This document shows, in pieces, positions 28,620-39,743 of a DNA stretch of 64,000 nucleotides. The position numbers and the translations under genes were made by a program. The notes beneath the pieces are model-generated. The model was not told where the DNA came from. It saw nothing but the letters and a program-made list of their open reading frames with translations, and did not search any database. Source of the DNA: Allobacillus halotolerans. Lineage in GTDB: Bacteria > Bacillota > Bacilli > Bacillales > Alkalibacillaceae. Location of the stretch: the NCBI RefSeq assembly GCF_018967645.1, contig NZ_JAHLZF010000003.1, positions 124,316 through 188,315 of the forward strand, given 5' to 3'. The number at the start of each line of letters is the position of its first letter. Position 1 is the first letter of the stretch.

Positions 28620-29606
28620 ATGAACTGGTCAGTACTAGGCGAAAAACAACCTGTCGCAACAAAAATGTTGCAAAACAGTATTCAAAAAAACCGAATAGCA
28701 CATGCCTATTTGTTTCATGGGCCTAGAGGGACTGGCAAACGGGAGGCCAGTCTTTTATTTGCTATGCGCTATTTTTGTGAAAGACCGCAAGAAAATGAAG
28801 AGCCTTGCGGTGAGTGTGTGGCTTGCAAACGAATTCAATCGGGAAACCATCCGGATGTACATTGGATTAAGCCAGATGGCCAATCCATCAAAAAAGAACA
28901 AATTGAGTTTCTGCAAAAAGAATTTACCTATTCGAGTTTTGAGTCCGATTCAAAGATTTATATTGTTGAAAAAGCAGATAAAATGACCGTTAACGCAGCC
29001 AATCGGTTACTTAAATTTTTGGAAGAACCAAGCAGGCGAACGTTAGCCATTCTTTTGACAGAGCAGGTTGACGCGTTGCTGGATACGATTTTATCCCGCT
29101 GCCAACGCATTCATTTTTACCCACTCGCACAAGAAGCTTATTTGAAGCAGTTACGTGAGGAAGGACTTAGTGAAGCAAATGCACGATTGGCATCAGCGCT
29201 GCAGTTTGATTTAACTGAGGCGAAAGAACTGCAAAGCGATGAGTGGTTTGCGAATAGCCGAAAAATAGTGGTACAATTAATGGATAGGATTGTCCAATCA
29301 AATGAGGAATCCTACATATATTTCCATCAAACATGGATGCAACATTTCGATGGCCGGGTGCAGCATGAAAAAGGGCTTGATTTGTTGCTTGTATGGTTGA
29401 AGGATCTCGTTTATTTACACTTAGATGAAAAGGAACAACTCGTCTTCATTGACCAATTGGATCGACTGGAACAGCAACAAGCTCATTTGCCGCTACAGCG
29501 AATCAAAGCGGCGATTTATGAAGTGTTGCAAACGAAGAGAAGATTGGCGATGAATGTCCATCCAACATTGGCAATGGAGCAATTAATCCTCAAAATGGAG
29601 AGGTGA
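28620..29606 (+). CDS. holB: DNA polymerase III delta-prime subunit HolB
   Basis: 328 residues from the ATG at 28620 (MNWSVLGEKQP); two in-frame ATGs at 28611 and 28617 lie closer to or inside the weak AGGATGG site. The AAA+ clamp-loader core has HGPRGTGKREA, zinc cysteines in EEPCGECVACK, and IVEKADKMT with FLEEPS. As usual for delta-prime it works inside the gamma complex. It is followed by ricT after seven bases. Confidence 0.93.
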   Translation: MNWSVLGEKQPVATKMLQNSIQKNRIAHAYLFHGPRGTGKREASLLFAMRYFCERPQENEEPCGECVACKRIQSGNHPDVHWIKPDGQSIKKEQIEFLQKEFTYSSFESDSKIYIVEKADKMTVNAANRLLKFLEEPSRRTLAILLTEQVDALLDTILSRCQRIHFYPLAQEAYLKQLREEGLSEANARLASALQFDLTEAKELQSDEWFANSRKIVVQLMDRIVQSNEESYIYFHQTWMQHFDGRVQHEKGLDLLLVWLKDLVYLHLDEKEQLVFIDQLDRLEQQQAHLPLQRIKAAIYEVLQTKRRLAMNVHPTLAMEQLILKMER

Positions 29607-29613
29607 ATATAGA

Positions 29614-30444
29614 TTGATTGAAATTATTGGTGTCCGCTTCAAAAAAGCGGGTAAAATATATTACTTCGATCCAGGTGACTTGGCGATTACAACGGATCAT
29701 CATGTAATCGTAGAAACCGTTCGCGGAATCGAATACGGTGACGTCGTCATTGCGAATAAGCGTGTCGACGAGGAAGATGTCGTTCTTCCACTAAAGAAGG
29801 TCATTCGGATTGCTGATGAGCACGACCATCAGACAGTGATGGAGAATCAACAGCAGACGGAGGAAGCTTTTGAACTGTGTGCTCGTAAAATTAATGAGCA
29901 CGAGCTCGATATGAATTTGGTCGATGTGGAGTTCACCTTCGACCGGAACAAAATTATCTTTTACTTTACAGCAGATGGCCGTGTTGATTTCAGACACTTG
30001 GTCAAAGACTTGGCATCGGTATTCAAAACGCGAATCGAGCTACGACAAATCGGCGTGCGCGATGAAGCGAAAATGTTAGGTGGAATAGGACCTTGTGGCC
30101 GAATGCTTTGCTGTTCTACCTTTTTGGGAGACTTTGAGCCCGTTTCCATCAAAATGGCGAAAGATCAAAACCTTTCATTGAATCCGGCGAAAATCTCTGG
30201 ATTATGCGGTCGACTAATGTGTTGCTTAAAATATGAGAATGATATGTATGAGGATGCAAAACGCGAGCTTCCGGATATCGGAGAGCGATTAAACACTGCA
30301 CAAGGTAAAGGGAAAGTAGTTGGACTCAATATGCTTGAACGACTTGTCCAAGTTGAATTGACTGAATTGGAACGGGTTGTCGAATATACCATCGACGAAC
30401 TGATTGAAGAGGGGGCCCTTTCAGTTCCAGCTGTTAAACAATGA
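29614..30444 (+). CDS. ricT: RicT (YaaT), PSP1-domain subunit of the RicAFT complex
   Basis: 276 residues starting with TTG at 29614, about eight bases after GAGAGGTG. The PSP1 C-terminal domain has Cys-rich motifs GPCGRMLCC and [14 protein letters not shown], which in B. subtilis help bind [4Fe-4S] clusters. RicAFT assists RNase Y in maturing operon mRNAs and affects Spo0A activation, sporulation and biofilm formation. Confidence 0.94.
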   Translation: MIEIIGVRFKKAGKIYYFDPGDLAITTDHHVIVETVRGIEYGDVVIANKRVDEEDVVLPLKKVIRIADEHDHQTVMENQQQTEEAFELCARKINEHELDMNLVDVEFTFDRNKIIFYFTADGRVDFRHLVKDLASVFKTRIELRQIGVRDEAKMLGGIGPCGRMLCCSTFLGDFEPVSIKMAKDQNLSLNPAKISGLCGRLMCCLKYENDMYEDAKRELPDIGERLNTAQGKGKVVGLNMLERLVQVELTELERVVEYTIDELIEEGALSVPAVKQ

Positions 30445-30454
30445 GGTGGGTAAC

Positions 30455-30796
30455 GTGAACAAAAAAGAAATGTTAGAGCATTTCTCTAGCTTTGAAAAAA
30501 AGTTTACCGATTTACAAGAGGATTTGGTGAAATTAAAAACCAATCTCGTGCAATTGGTTGAAGAGAATCACCAGTTGGCCCATGAAAACCACCATTTACG
30601 GCAACGTCTTGATGAGTTACGGAGTGACGGTGATTCCGAATCAGAAGAGGCAAATGGAGAAAACATACAAGCCGTAGGAGAAGGATATGACAATTTAGCA
30701 CGGATCTATGAGGAAGGTTTTCACATCTGTCATGTCTATTTTGGTACGCCAAGAGGCGAAAAAGATTGTATATTCTGTTTGAAATTTTTTGAGTGA
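30455..30796 (+). CDS. yabA: Replication initiation control protein YabA
   Basis: 113 residues from the GTG at 30455, preceded by GAGGTGGG; an ATG 51 bases upstream is inside ricT. An N-terminal leucine-zipper-like coiled coil (about 5-65) and an acidic linker precede the zinc-binding end [10 protein letters not shown]...DCIFCLKFF (His-x-Cys and Cys-x-x-Cys). YabA tethers DnaA to DnaN and limits re-initiation. Confidence 0.94.
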   Translation: MNKKEMLEHFSSFEKKFTDLQEDLVKLKTNLVQLVEENHQLAHENHHLRQRLDELRSDGDSESEEANGENIQAVGEGYDNLARIYEEGFHICHVYFGTPRGEKDCIFCLKFFE

Positions 30797-30861
30797 ACCA
30801 GTGAAACATCCTTTGTTGTGAAAACGACGGAGGGTGTTTTTCTTCAATCAGAATCTCTTCG

Positions 30862-31029
30862 GAGCCGCTGATAAATCGGATGGACCCGTCGAATAAACAT
30901 CCGAAGCCGTCGAAAAATCAGATGGAGCCGCTGAAAAATCACTCGAAGCCGTCGAAAAGCCACTCGGAGCCGTCGATAAACCAAATCAAGCCGTCGTATA
31001 ATCAGCTCGAGCCGTTGAATCAGCCTTCT
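30862..31029. repeat. 21-bp tandem repeat array 2 (eight units)
   Basis: Eight units of exactly 21 bases between yabA and trmN6. The shared core is AGCCGTCGAAAAATCA with a varying end; the best-kept positions are AGCCG and the A run. Because 21 is a multiple of three, frames stay open on both strands across the array, giving repetitive predicted peptides with no ribosome site. I treat these as spurious. The rest of this 347-base gap shows nothing else clear. Confidence 0.92.
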
Positions 31030-31143
31030 CTCCAATTAAAAAAGCAAAAGGGATGGCGTCCTAGCCTTAGTGGATTATGAAATTTAACAAATTATGAAGC
31101 AATAAAACATTAAATCATAGCAACGAAGAAACGAGGAAAGTTT

Positions 31144-31935
31144 ATGGTGGCACTTAAAGGTGATGAACGTATAGATTATTTGCTAGCTGACCAAGAACGT
31201 CGGATTATTCAAAGCCCGACTGTATTCTCATTTTCAATTGATGCCGTATTGCTGGCCAATTTCACTTATTTACCGATAAAGAAGGGGAAAATACTTGATT
31301 TGTGTACAGGTAATGCAGTCATCCCTTTATTTTTATCGAAAAGAAGCCAGGCGTCCATTTATGGATTGGAGATTCAAGAGCGGATTTTTGATATGGCTAA
31401 GCGGAATGTGGAAATGAATCATCTTGAAGAACAAATTCAGCCCGTCAAGGGTGATTTAAAAGAGCTTCCTCCAGAACTTGCCAATCAGCGGTTTGATGTT
31501 GTAACATGCAATCCACCTTATTTCCGTACGGATGATGGACAGAAAAAAATAAACGAAAATGAATTTCTCGCCTATGCAAGACATGAAATACTATGCAACT
31601 TAGACGATGTATTAAAAGCTTGCAGCTCCCTCGTCCGCTCGAAGGGAAAAGTTTCACTTGTTCACCGACCACAGCGTGTGGCAGATTTAATAACGATCGG
31701 CAAAAAGTACAATCTCGAGCCAAAACGACTACAGTTTGTTCATCCAAAAAAGGGTCGTGAAGCAAATATTGTGTTGATTGAGTATTCCAAGGATGGTAAA
31801 CCGGATTTGGATGTCTTGCCACCGATTTATATTCATGATGAAGATGGTCATTATACAGGAGAGGTTGCAAAGATTTTATACGGTGAAGAGGGGAGCCGAT
31901 TTCATGGTCGACGTCCAGAAGAGTTTTCAGAATGA
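31144..31935 (+). CDS. trmN6: tRNA1(Val) (adenine(37)-N6)-methyltransferase TrmN6
   Basis: 263 residues. Class I SAM-dependent fold with motif I ILDLCTGNAVIPLFL (about 51-65) and the N6-adenine motif IV NPPYFRT (near 122-128). Formerly YabB. GAGGAAAG precedes the ATG. The 3' end overlaps rsmI by 32 bases in another frame. The small GIY-YIG gene yazA that lies between these two in B. subtilis is absent. Confidence 0.9.
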   Translation: MVALKGDERIDYLLADQERRIIQSPTVFSFSIDAVLLANFTYLPIKKGKILDLCTGNAVIPLFLSKRSQASIYGLEIQERIFDMAKRNVEMNHLEEQIQPVKGDLKELPPELANQRFDVVTCNPPYFRTDDGQKKINENEFLAYARHEILCNLDDVLKACSSLVRSKGKVSLVHRPQRVADLITIGKKYNLEPKRLQFVHPKKGREANIVLIEYSKDGKPDLDVLPPIYIHDEDGHYTGEVAKILYGEEGSRFHGRRPEEFSE

Positions 31936-32785
31936 AGCGGAAGCGAAGTTATATTTAGTGCCGACACCAATTGGCAATTTGGATGATATTACGTATCGGG
32001 CATTGTCAACGTTACAGAAAGTTTCTTATATTGCCTGTGAAGATACGCGCCAGACAAAGAAGCTATTGAATCATTTCGAGATTCACAAACCATTGATCAG
32101 CTACCATGAATATAGCAATCGTCAAAAAGAAGACGAGCTCATGTCAAAGTTGCGTGAAGGCCATTCGATTGCCCTTGTCAGTGATGCAGGAATGCCCGTT
32201 GTGTCAGATCCAGGTTTTGGACTGATCCAACGAGCGAGAGAAGAGCAAGTTGATGTCGTGAGCCTTCCGGGAGCCAACGCGGCGCTTGTCGCTTTGGTTG
32301 CTTCAGGCCTGCCCGCGAATACATTTACGTTTTATGGATTTCTGCCTAAAAAGAAAAAGGAAATTACTGAGATATTGGCTAGCCTTGATCAGATCAAGCA
32401 AACGGTGATTTTTTATGAGTCACCATATCGTATTAAACAAACGGTTGAAGTCATGGCGGAATGGTATCATCCAGAGCGTGAAATTGTTTTAGCGAGGGAG
32501 CTAACGAAAAAATTTGAAGAATATGTACGGGGTACAATTAATGACGTAAAAGAATTCATCGACGAAGGCAATGCAACGTTAAAAGGAGAGTTCGTTTTAC
32601 TTGTTGGTCCTCGCGGAGAGGATTCTTCTGAGGATTTTTGGTGGAAAAGTTTAAGTTTGATTGAACATGTCGAGACTTATATCCAGAAGGGATCTTCTTC
32701 AAAGGATGCGATCAAGCAAACAGCAATCGATCGTTCCATCCCTAAACGAGAGGTGTACCAAGCATATCATGTAGGCAATTCGTAA
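31904..32785 (+). CDS. rsmI: 16S rRNA (cytidine(1402)-2'-O)-methyltransferase RsmI
   Basis: 293 residues from the ATG at 31904, preceded by GAGGGG inside trmN6. Tetrapyrrole-methylase fold: KLYLVPTPIGNLDDITYRAL, CEDTRQTKKLL, and the SAM loop VSDAGMPVVSDPG. It methylates C1402 in the decoding centre together with RsmH. Longer upstream frames have no ribosome site. Confidence 0.95.
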   Translation: MVDVQKSFQNEAEAKLYLVPTPIGNLDDITYRALSTLQKVSYIACEDTRQTKKLLNHFEIHKPLISYHEYSNRQKEDELMSKLREGHSIALVSDAGMPVVSDPGFGLIQRAREEQVDVVSLPGANAALVALVASGLPANTFTFYGFLPKKKKEITEILASLDQIKQTVIFYESPYRIKQTVEVMAEWYHPEREIVLARELTKKFEEYVRGTINDVKEFIDEGNATLKGEFVLLVGPRGEDSSEDFWWKSLSLIEHVETYIQKGSSSKDAIKQTAIDRSIPKREVYQAYHVGNS

Positions 32786-32856
32786 AAACGACGGGCGAAT
32801 TTTTGTATGGCAAGAAACACATGCACATAAGCTTATGAATTTCTTGGGAAAAATAA

Positions 32857-32885
32857 ATAGACTGCAGCTAATCGCTACAGTCTAT
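32857..32885 (-). terminator. Terminator of abrB
   Basis: A 12-bp stem with one mismatch (ATAGACTGCAGC / GCTACAGTCTAT). Read on the minus strand it is followed by ATTTATTTTT. It may also act on rsmI read-through. Confidence 0.65.
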
Positions 32886-32900
32886 GATGTATTCATAGAT

Positions 32901-33182
32901 TTATTTACTATCAAACTTTTTGTTAATCTCAGAGATCAATTGATCGGCGCCTTCACGACTTAATACAATAGAGCCGTCGCCAACAGTGATATTGTCATTG
33001 GAAACATCACCAGTGATTGCACATGCCATGTTTGGTTTGTATTTTTTCAAGATGATTTGATCGTCATCCACGTAAATCTCAAGCGCGTCTTTAATGTTTA
33101 TGTCTAGAGTACGACGCAATTCAATTGGAATAACGACTCTACCAAGCTCGTCAACCTTTCTTACAATACCTGTTGATTTCAT
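32901..33182 (-). CDS. abrB: Transition-state regulator AbrB
   Basis: 93 residues: an N-terminal swapped-hairpin DNA-binding domain (MKSTGIVRKVDELGRVVIPIELRRTLDI) and a short C-terminal multimerisation domain. AbrB represses many post-exponential genes, among them dpp and spoVG in B. subtilis, both of which are present in this window. It is transcribed against the neighbouring genes, as in B. subtilis. Confidence 0.96.
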   Translation of the reverse strand: MKSTGIVRKVDELGRVVIPIELRRTLDINIKDALEIYVDDDQIILKKYKPNMACAITGDVSNDNITVGDGSIVLSREGADQLISEINKKFDSK

Positions 33183-33210
33183 TGTTTTTCTCTCTCCTCT
33201 CGATCATAAT

Positions 33211-33229
33211 ATAAGATTCGCTATCTTAT
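33211..33229. promoter_or_regulatory. Dyad at the abrB transcription start
   Basis: Perfect 7-bp inverted repeat ATAAGAT / ATCTTAT with a five-base centre, beginning at about +1 of the predicted abrB transcript. It could be an operator or a 5' RNA hairpin. Confidence 0.5.
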
Positions 33230-33235
33230 GACATT

Positions 33236-33264
33236 AATGTACCACTATTATTTTTAACAGTCAA
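33236..33264 (-). promoter_or_regulatory. SigA promoter of abrB
   Basis: On the minus strand TTGACT (33259-33264), 17-base spacer, TACATT (33236-33241). I see no Spo0A box (TGTCGAA) within about 100 bases, although abrB is repressed by Spo0A in B. subtilis. Confidence 0.7.
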
Positions 33265-33388
33265 TTAAGTAAAGGAAAAATTGGCAGAAAATGTTTTGCG
33301 CAATCTTACCTGTTTCTGTGTGGAAATTAAACTATTAAATGGGTACAATAATATCTAGTTGATATTTTACCAAACAACTGTTAAATAG

Positions 33389-35440
<2,052 letters not shown>

Positions 35441-35470
35441 TTCGAACTGTTCAAATGAAAGGATGAGTCT

Positions 35471-36238
35471 GTGTTATTTGATACACATGTTCATTTAAAT
35501 GCCGATCAATTTATGGAAGACCGTGATGAAGTCATCGAGCGAGCGAAAGAGGCAGGGGTGACTGAAATGGTTGTCGTCGGGTTCGACCGAAAAACCATAC
35601 CATTAGCGATAGAAATCGCTGAAGCCTATCCGTTTATTTATGCAGCGGTCGGCTGGCATCCTGTTGATGCGATTGATATGACCGACGACGATCTAAAATG
35701 GATTGAAGAGCTTGCAGCACATGAAAAAGTCGTTGCTATTGGAGAGATGGGGCTCGATTACCATTGGGATAAATCGCCTGTAGACGTCCAAAAAGAAGTT
35801 TTCAGGAAACAAATTCGCCTTGCGAAGAAGCTTGCCATGCCAATCATTATTCATAATCGGGAAGCAACTGAAGATATTATCGAAATATTGAAGGATGAAA
35901 ATGCACAAGAAATTGGCGGAATTATGCATTGTTTTAATGCCCCCGCTGAATATGCAACGGAATGTATCGATTTAAACTTCCATATTTCATTAGGTGGTCC
36001 AGTGACGTTTAAAAATGCAACCGATCCAAAAATCGTCGCCGAACAAGTACCACTTGATCGATTGTTGATTGAGACGGATTGTCCATTTTTGGCTCCACAT
36101 CCGAACCGGGGTAAACGAAATGAACCTGCATACGTTTTATTAGTAGCAGAGAAAATCGCTGAAATTAAGCAAATGACCGTAGAAGAGATTGGTGAAGTGA
36201 CACGGAATAATGCGAAGAAGTTATTTGGTATAGCTTAA
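35471..36238 (+). CDS. tatD: TatD family metal-dependent deoxyribonuclease (YabD)
   Basis: 255 residues starting with GTG, with AAAGGATGAG upstream. TIM-barrel hydrolase motifs: HVH (residues 6-8), GEMGLDYHW with the bridging Glu, the HNR and MHCF histidines, and ETDCPFLAP with the final Asp. The gene lies between metG and yabE as in B. subtilis. Confidence 0.94.
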   Translation: MLFDTHVHLNADQFMEDRDEVIERAKEAGVTEMVVVGFDRKTIPLAIEIAEAYPFIYAAVGWHPVDAIDMTDDDLKWIEELAAHEKVVAIGEMGLDYHWDKSPVDVQKEVFRKQIRLAKKLAMPIIIHNREATEDIIEILKDENAQEIGGIMHCFNAPAEYATECIDLNFHISLGGPVTFKNATDPKIVAEQVPLDRLLIETDCPFLAPHPNRGKRNEPAYVLLVAEKIAEIKQMTVEEIGEVTRNNAKKLFGIA

Positions 36239-36296
36239 GAATGGATTATTCAGAAGAAACGATCGCTAGTCAATGTTTGAAGCGCTAATTCAATGT

Positions 36297-36366
36297 TCTA
36301 AAACACACACCTAGGCATACAGTTTAAAATGAGCAATATTTAAACAATCGCCTAGGTGTGTTTTTT
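36297..36366 (+). terminator. Terminator downstream of tatD
   Basis: A long perfect stem AACACACACCTAGGC / GCCTAGGTGTGTTTTTT, roughly 15 bp, around a loop of about 30 bases, ending in T6. Confidence 0.8.
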
Positions 36367-36505
36367 ATCTAAAAGCTTAGTGTGAGGCTCATCGTTGATC
36401 GATTCTCTCTTATTTTTCAAGAGAAGAAAGATTTCAATTTGCAATTGATTCGCATCATCCAGTCAATGTTTCAGTATTGTAATGAATTTGTAATGTGGTT
36501 GTTCA

Positions 36506-36534
36506 TTGACTTCCTTTTTGGGTATGCCTATAAT
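36506..36534 (+). promoter_or_regulatory. SigA promoter of yabE
   Basis: TTGACT (36506-36511), 17-base spacer, TATAAT (36529-36534), 24 bases before the yabE start. Near-consensus. Confidence 0.8.
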
Positions 36535-36558
36535 CAATTGCGTATAGGAGGCTCGTTT

Positions 36559-37803
36559 ATGAATGCTAAGAATTCAGCTCCAAAACGATTTGGCGTTAAA
36601 GGCATGGTCATTTTATCTTTAACAGTAGTTGCTATGGCCTCGTTATTTTTTATTGTCTATGAATCTATGAAAAAAGAAGTCACTGTCGTGGCCGATGAAG
36701 AAGAGTTTCATACGAACACAATGGCTAAAACAGTTGAGGACGTATTGAATGAACTGGGTCTTGAAAAGGACGCACATGACTATCTTTCTGAAGATCTCAC
36801 AAAAGAAGTGGAAGATGGCATGGAAATTGAACTGGACTATGCCAACGAAGTGGTCGTCACAGTTGATGATGAAACTGAAACTTATCATACGTTAGCAGAT
36901 ACGGCAGATGAGTTTTTAGAAGAAGAGAATATCGAGATCAGTGAACATGATCACCTTTCTTTTGAATTAGAAGAAGAGTTAAGTGACGGTCGTCATTTAG
37001 CGATATCCAAAGCTTTTGAAGTCGTCATTAACGATGGCGGCGAGAAGAAAACTGTCATGACGACAGGCCAGACGATTCAATCGCTGCTTGCAAAAGAAGG
37101 GATTAAGCTGACGGATCATGATCAACTCAACATGGAGCCGACTAAAAAACTAGACTCCGAAGAAACCATTACGATTACTCGAGTTGACAAAGAGAGAAAA
37201 ACATATGATGAAATCATTCCATACCATACAAAGACGGAAAACGACGATTCACTAGAAAAAGGAAAAACACGTGTCGTACAGCAAGGTAAAGAAGGAAAAA
37301 AAGTTCAAACCTTTGAAATCACGTATAAAAACGGTGAAGAGGTTTCCCGTGAACTAGTGAAGGAAGAGATCACGGAAGAAAGCCAAAGTCGAGTGGTTGC
37401 CCAAGGAACGAAGGAGCCACCGAAGCGAACTGTCGCGAAGAAATCATCTAATGTTCAACAAACATCCGCTAAGTCTGAGTCTAAGTCTAAAATTGAAACG
37501 AAAGATACAAAGCAAGAAACGGGCAAAACGATGGTTGTTCAGGCAACGGCCTATTCAACGAACAATCCGTCATTAGGAACACATACAGCAACAGGAATTG
37601 ACTTACGTTCGAATCCAAAGGTTATCGCAGTTGACCCTAACGTCATCCCATTAGGTTCGAAAGTTTGGGTTGAAGGTTATGGGACGGCGATTGCTGGCGA
37701 TACAGGTGGAGCGATTAACGGAAAGAAAATTGACATTCATTTTTCTTCTTATGAGAAAGCAAGATCATTCGGAAGAAAAACAGTCCGAATTAAAGTATAT
37801 TAA
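36559..37803 (+). CDS. yabE: YabE, cell-wall protein with DUF348, G5 and 3D domains
   Basis: 414 residues from the ATG at 36559 behind ATAGGAGG. A basic N-terminus and one membrane helix (about 16-35) lead to three DUF348 repeats (about 40-205), a G5 domain (about 215-295), a Lys/Ser/Thr-rich linker and the C-terminal 3D domain (VVQATAYSTNNPS...IAGDTGGAINGKKIDIHF) with its Asp cluster. That is the arrangement of Rpf-like / Sps stationary-phase survival proteins, probably muralytic transglycosylases. Length is close to B. subtilis YabE. Confidence 0.93.
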   Translation: MNAKNSAPKRFGVKGMVILSLTVVAMASLFFIVYESMKKEVTVVADEEEFHTNTMAKTVEDVLNELGLEKDAHDYLSEDLTKEVEDGMEIELDYANEVVVTVDDETETYHTLADTADEFLEEENIEISEHDHLSFELEEELSDGRHLAISKAFEVVINDGGEKKTVMTTGQTIQSLLAKEGIKLTDHDQLNMEPTKKLDSEETITITRVDKERKTYDEIIPYHTKTENDDSLEKGKTRVVQQGKEGKKVQTFEITYKNGEEVSRELVKEEITEESQSRVVAQGTKEPPKRTVAKKSSNVQQTSAKSESKSKIETKDTKQETGKTMVVQATAYSTNNPSLGTHTATGIDLRSNPKVIAVDPNVIPLGSKVWVEGYGTAIAGDTGGAINGKKIDIHFSSYEKARSFGRKTVRIKVY

Positions 37804-37819
37804 TAAAAAAACTCATGAA

Positions 37820-38170
37820 GTGGCTGGGACAAATCAAAGTTATAAACTCAGAAATACGAATAACAATCTAACTTAGCGTAGGAAATATACGGAGACTTCT
37901 GCGGTCAACTAAATACGGCCACGTCTTGTGGCCAACGTTGACACTAGCCCGTCCTGGGCGTCGGGAGCAAAAGCCTAGGTGAGACCCCGCAGTGCGAAGC
38001 ACGAGGAGGCTCAACAGCTGCCCGCGATATAGAAGACACTGCGGTTTACCGCAGATGTCGCCTTATGCCCTATGGGTAAAAGCGGAGTATATTTCCGAAG
38101 CGGATATTTCCGTATCACTAAATTAGAACATTCGTATCTGAGTCAACTTTAAAAGTTTTGTCCCAGCCTC
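37820..38170. repeat. Composite repeat element B with about 40-bp inverted ends
   Basis: Left end GTGGCTGGGACAAA (37820 on) and right end TTTTGTCCCAGCCTC (to 38170) are inverted repeats. The similarity extends about 40 bases inward through AAAGTT, ACTCAGA and ATACGAA. It fills the 424-base yabE-rnmV gap. Within it lies the structured element at 37881-38096. The same outer element without the inner part lies at 43488-43632. The right end could also work as a terminator. Confidence 0.9.
37881..38096. repeat. Dispersed structured element, copy B (inside element B)
   Basis: Bounded by inverted GGAAATATAC (37881-37890) and GTATATTTCC (38087-38096). It is homologous to 320-545. Helices: TCAAC 37905-37909 with GTTGA 37937-37941, enclosing GGCCAC 37917-37922 with GTGGCC 37928-37933; and GACA 38035-38038 with TGTC 38056-38059, enclosing GCGGT 38041-38045 with ACCGC 38048-38052. 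Compared with copy A, four base pairs change on both sides. Confidence 0.85.
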
Positions 38171-38227
38171 TTCATTTTTATGTGATGTTTTTTAGACTTA
38201 CATATTTTTTATTCAGTGAGGGTTTAT

Positions 38228-38809
38228 ATGAAAATAAAAGAAGTAATTGTAGTTGAAGGCAGAGATGATACCGTTCGAATCAAATTGGCCGTCGATGCCG
38301 ATACAATCGAAACGAATGGCTCTGCATTAAATCAACATACATTAGAGCAAATCAAACATGCTAAGGAAAAACGAGGAGTCATCGTTTTTACCGATCCAGA
38401 CTATCCCGGAGAGCGACTCAGACGGTTGATTGATGCCTATATCCCTGGATGTAAGCATGCTTTTTTACCAAAGGAAAAAGCTAAGGCTAAGGGGAAAAGA
38501 AAAGGTTTAGGGATTGAGCATGCTCATATCGAGGATATTCAGCAAGCGCTAAAAGATGTTTATACGGTACGACAAGAAATGAAGGATTCAATTGATTGGC
38601 GACCGTATTTACTTCACTATGGCTTAATTGGTGGTCCTAAAGCAAAAGACCGACGAATGAAGCTCGGCAACCATTTAAAAATTGGCTATGCCAATGCCAA
38701 GCAATTGGAAAAACGATTGAGCATGTTTGCCATAGATGAATATCAGTTCGAAGCGGCAATGAAAGAAATTATTCAGAATGAAATCGATAAAGGATGGAAC
38801 AATTCATGA
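38228..38809 (+). CDS. rnmV: Ribonuclease M5
   Basis: 193 residues from the ATG at 38228 ([14 protein letters not shown]), preceded by GTGAGG. The N-terminal Toprim domain has the VVEGRDD glutamate and the [13 protein letters not shown] Asp-x-Asp. C-terminal basic DUF4093 region. It performs the final maturation of 5S rRNA. It overlaps ksgA by four bases. Confidence 0.94.
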   Translation: MKIKEVIVVEGRDDTVRIKLAVDADTIETNGSALNQHTLEQIKHAKEKRGVIVFTDPDYPGERLRRLIDAYIPGCKHAFLPKEKAKAKGKRKGLGIEHAHIEDIQQALKDVYTVRQEMKDSIDWRPYLLHYGLIGGPKAKDRRMKLGNHLKIGYANAKQLEKRLSMFAIDEYQFEAAMKEIIQNEIDKGWNNS

Positions 38810-39684
38810 GCAAACCGATTGCGACGTATTCCAGAACCAAAGAGATTATGGACAAGCATAAGCTATCCTTTAAGAAAAGTTTAGGCCAAAACTTCTTGAT
38901 TGATGCCAATATTTTAAAGAAGATTGTTGATAAAGCCGGTGTAACTGATGATACGACAGTGATTGAAATCGGTCCAGGGATCGGTGCATTGACGGAGCAG
39001 TTGGCATTAAAAGCGAAAGAAGTTTTTGCCATTGAAATCGACCAGCGTTTTATTGGGGTATTAAACGATACATTGCAAGGCTTTCAAAATATCCAAGTGA
39101 TGAACGAAGATATTTTGAAGGTGGATTTGAATGCGTTCATAGCCGAAAAGATGCCAGAAGCTTCTGATGTTCGCGTTGTAGCCAACCTACCATATTACAT
39201 TACGACACCAATTTTAATGAAATTATTGATGGAAAACTCACCCATTCACTCCATAACCGTGATGATGCAAAAAGAAGTCGCGGCACGAATGGCAGCGAAG
39301 CCTAATTCTAAAGAATATGGATCATTGTCGATTGCCGTCCAATATTATACGACATCCAATGTAGTCATGACCGTTCCGAAGACTTGCTTCATCCCACAGC
39401 CGAACGTTGATTCAGCGATCTTACAATTGGTGAAACGTGACCGGCCTCCCGTTGAAGTGACCGATGAAGAGTTGTTCTTCGAAGTCGTTCAGAAAAGCTT
39501 TCAACAAAGAAGAAAGACGTTGAAAAATAACCTTCAAAAAGGTTTTCAAGACCGAGTTTCCAAAGAACAATTACAGAACGTGTTCAATCAAGCGGCAATC
39601 GAACCTTCGCGTCGAGGTGAATCTTTGTCGATGGAGGAATTCTCCACACTGACAAAATTCATGAAAGAAGCGTTAGAAGTGTAA
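38806..39684 (+). CDS. ksgA: 16S rRNA (A1518/A1519-N6) dimethyltransferase KsgA/RsmA
   Basis: 292 residues from the ATG overlapping the rnmV stop (ATGA). [13 protein letters not shown] motif [15 protein letters not shown], catalytic [11 protein letters not shown], and the C-terminal [10 protein letters not shown] segment. It dimethylates two adenines late in small-subunit assembly. A start 12 bases upstream is possible but sits on the AAAGGATGG site. Confidence 0.96.
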   Translation: MSKPIATYSRTKEIMDKHKLSFKKSLGQNFLIDANILKKIVDKAGVTDDTTVIEIGPGIGALTEQLALKAKEVFAIEIDQRFIGVLNDTLQGFQNIQVMNEDILKVDLNAFIAEKMPEASDVRVVANLPYYITTPILMKLLMENSPIHSITVMMQKEVAARMAAKPNSKEYGSLSIAVQYYTTSNVVMTVPKTCFIPQPNVDSAILQLVKRDRPPVEVTDEELFFEVVQKSFQQRRKTLKNNLQKGFQDRVSKEQLQNVFNQAAIEPSRRGESLSMEEFSTLTKFMKEALEV

Positions 39685-39743
39685 CAATTCATCTGCTCCC
39701 TCAATAGGATAGTCAGAGAGCCTATTACGAGGGAGAGACATCC

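Noticed and set aside
30844-31080. Arg/Leu-rich and Pro/Ser-rich repeat peptides over the second 21-bp array
   Set aside because: Same artefact of a period divisible by three, without start signals.
37820-38170. Insertion sequence
   Set aside because: It has inverted ends but no transposase frame and no clear target duplication; at most a non-autonomous element.
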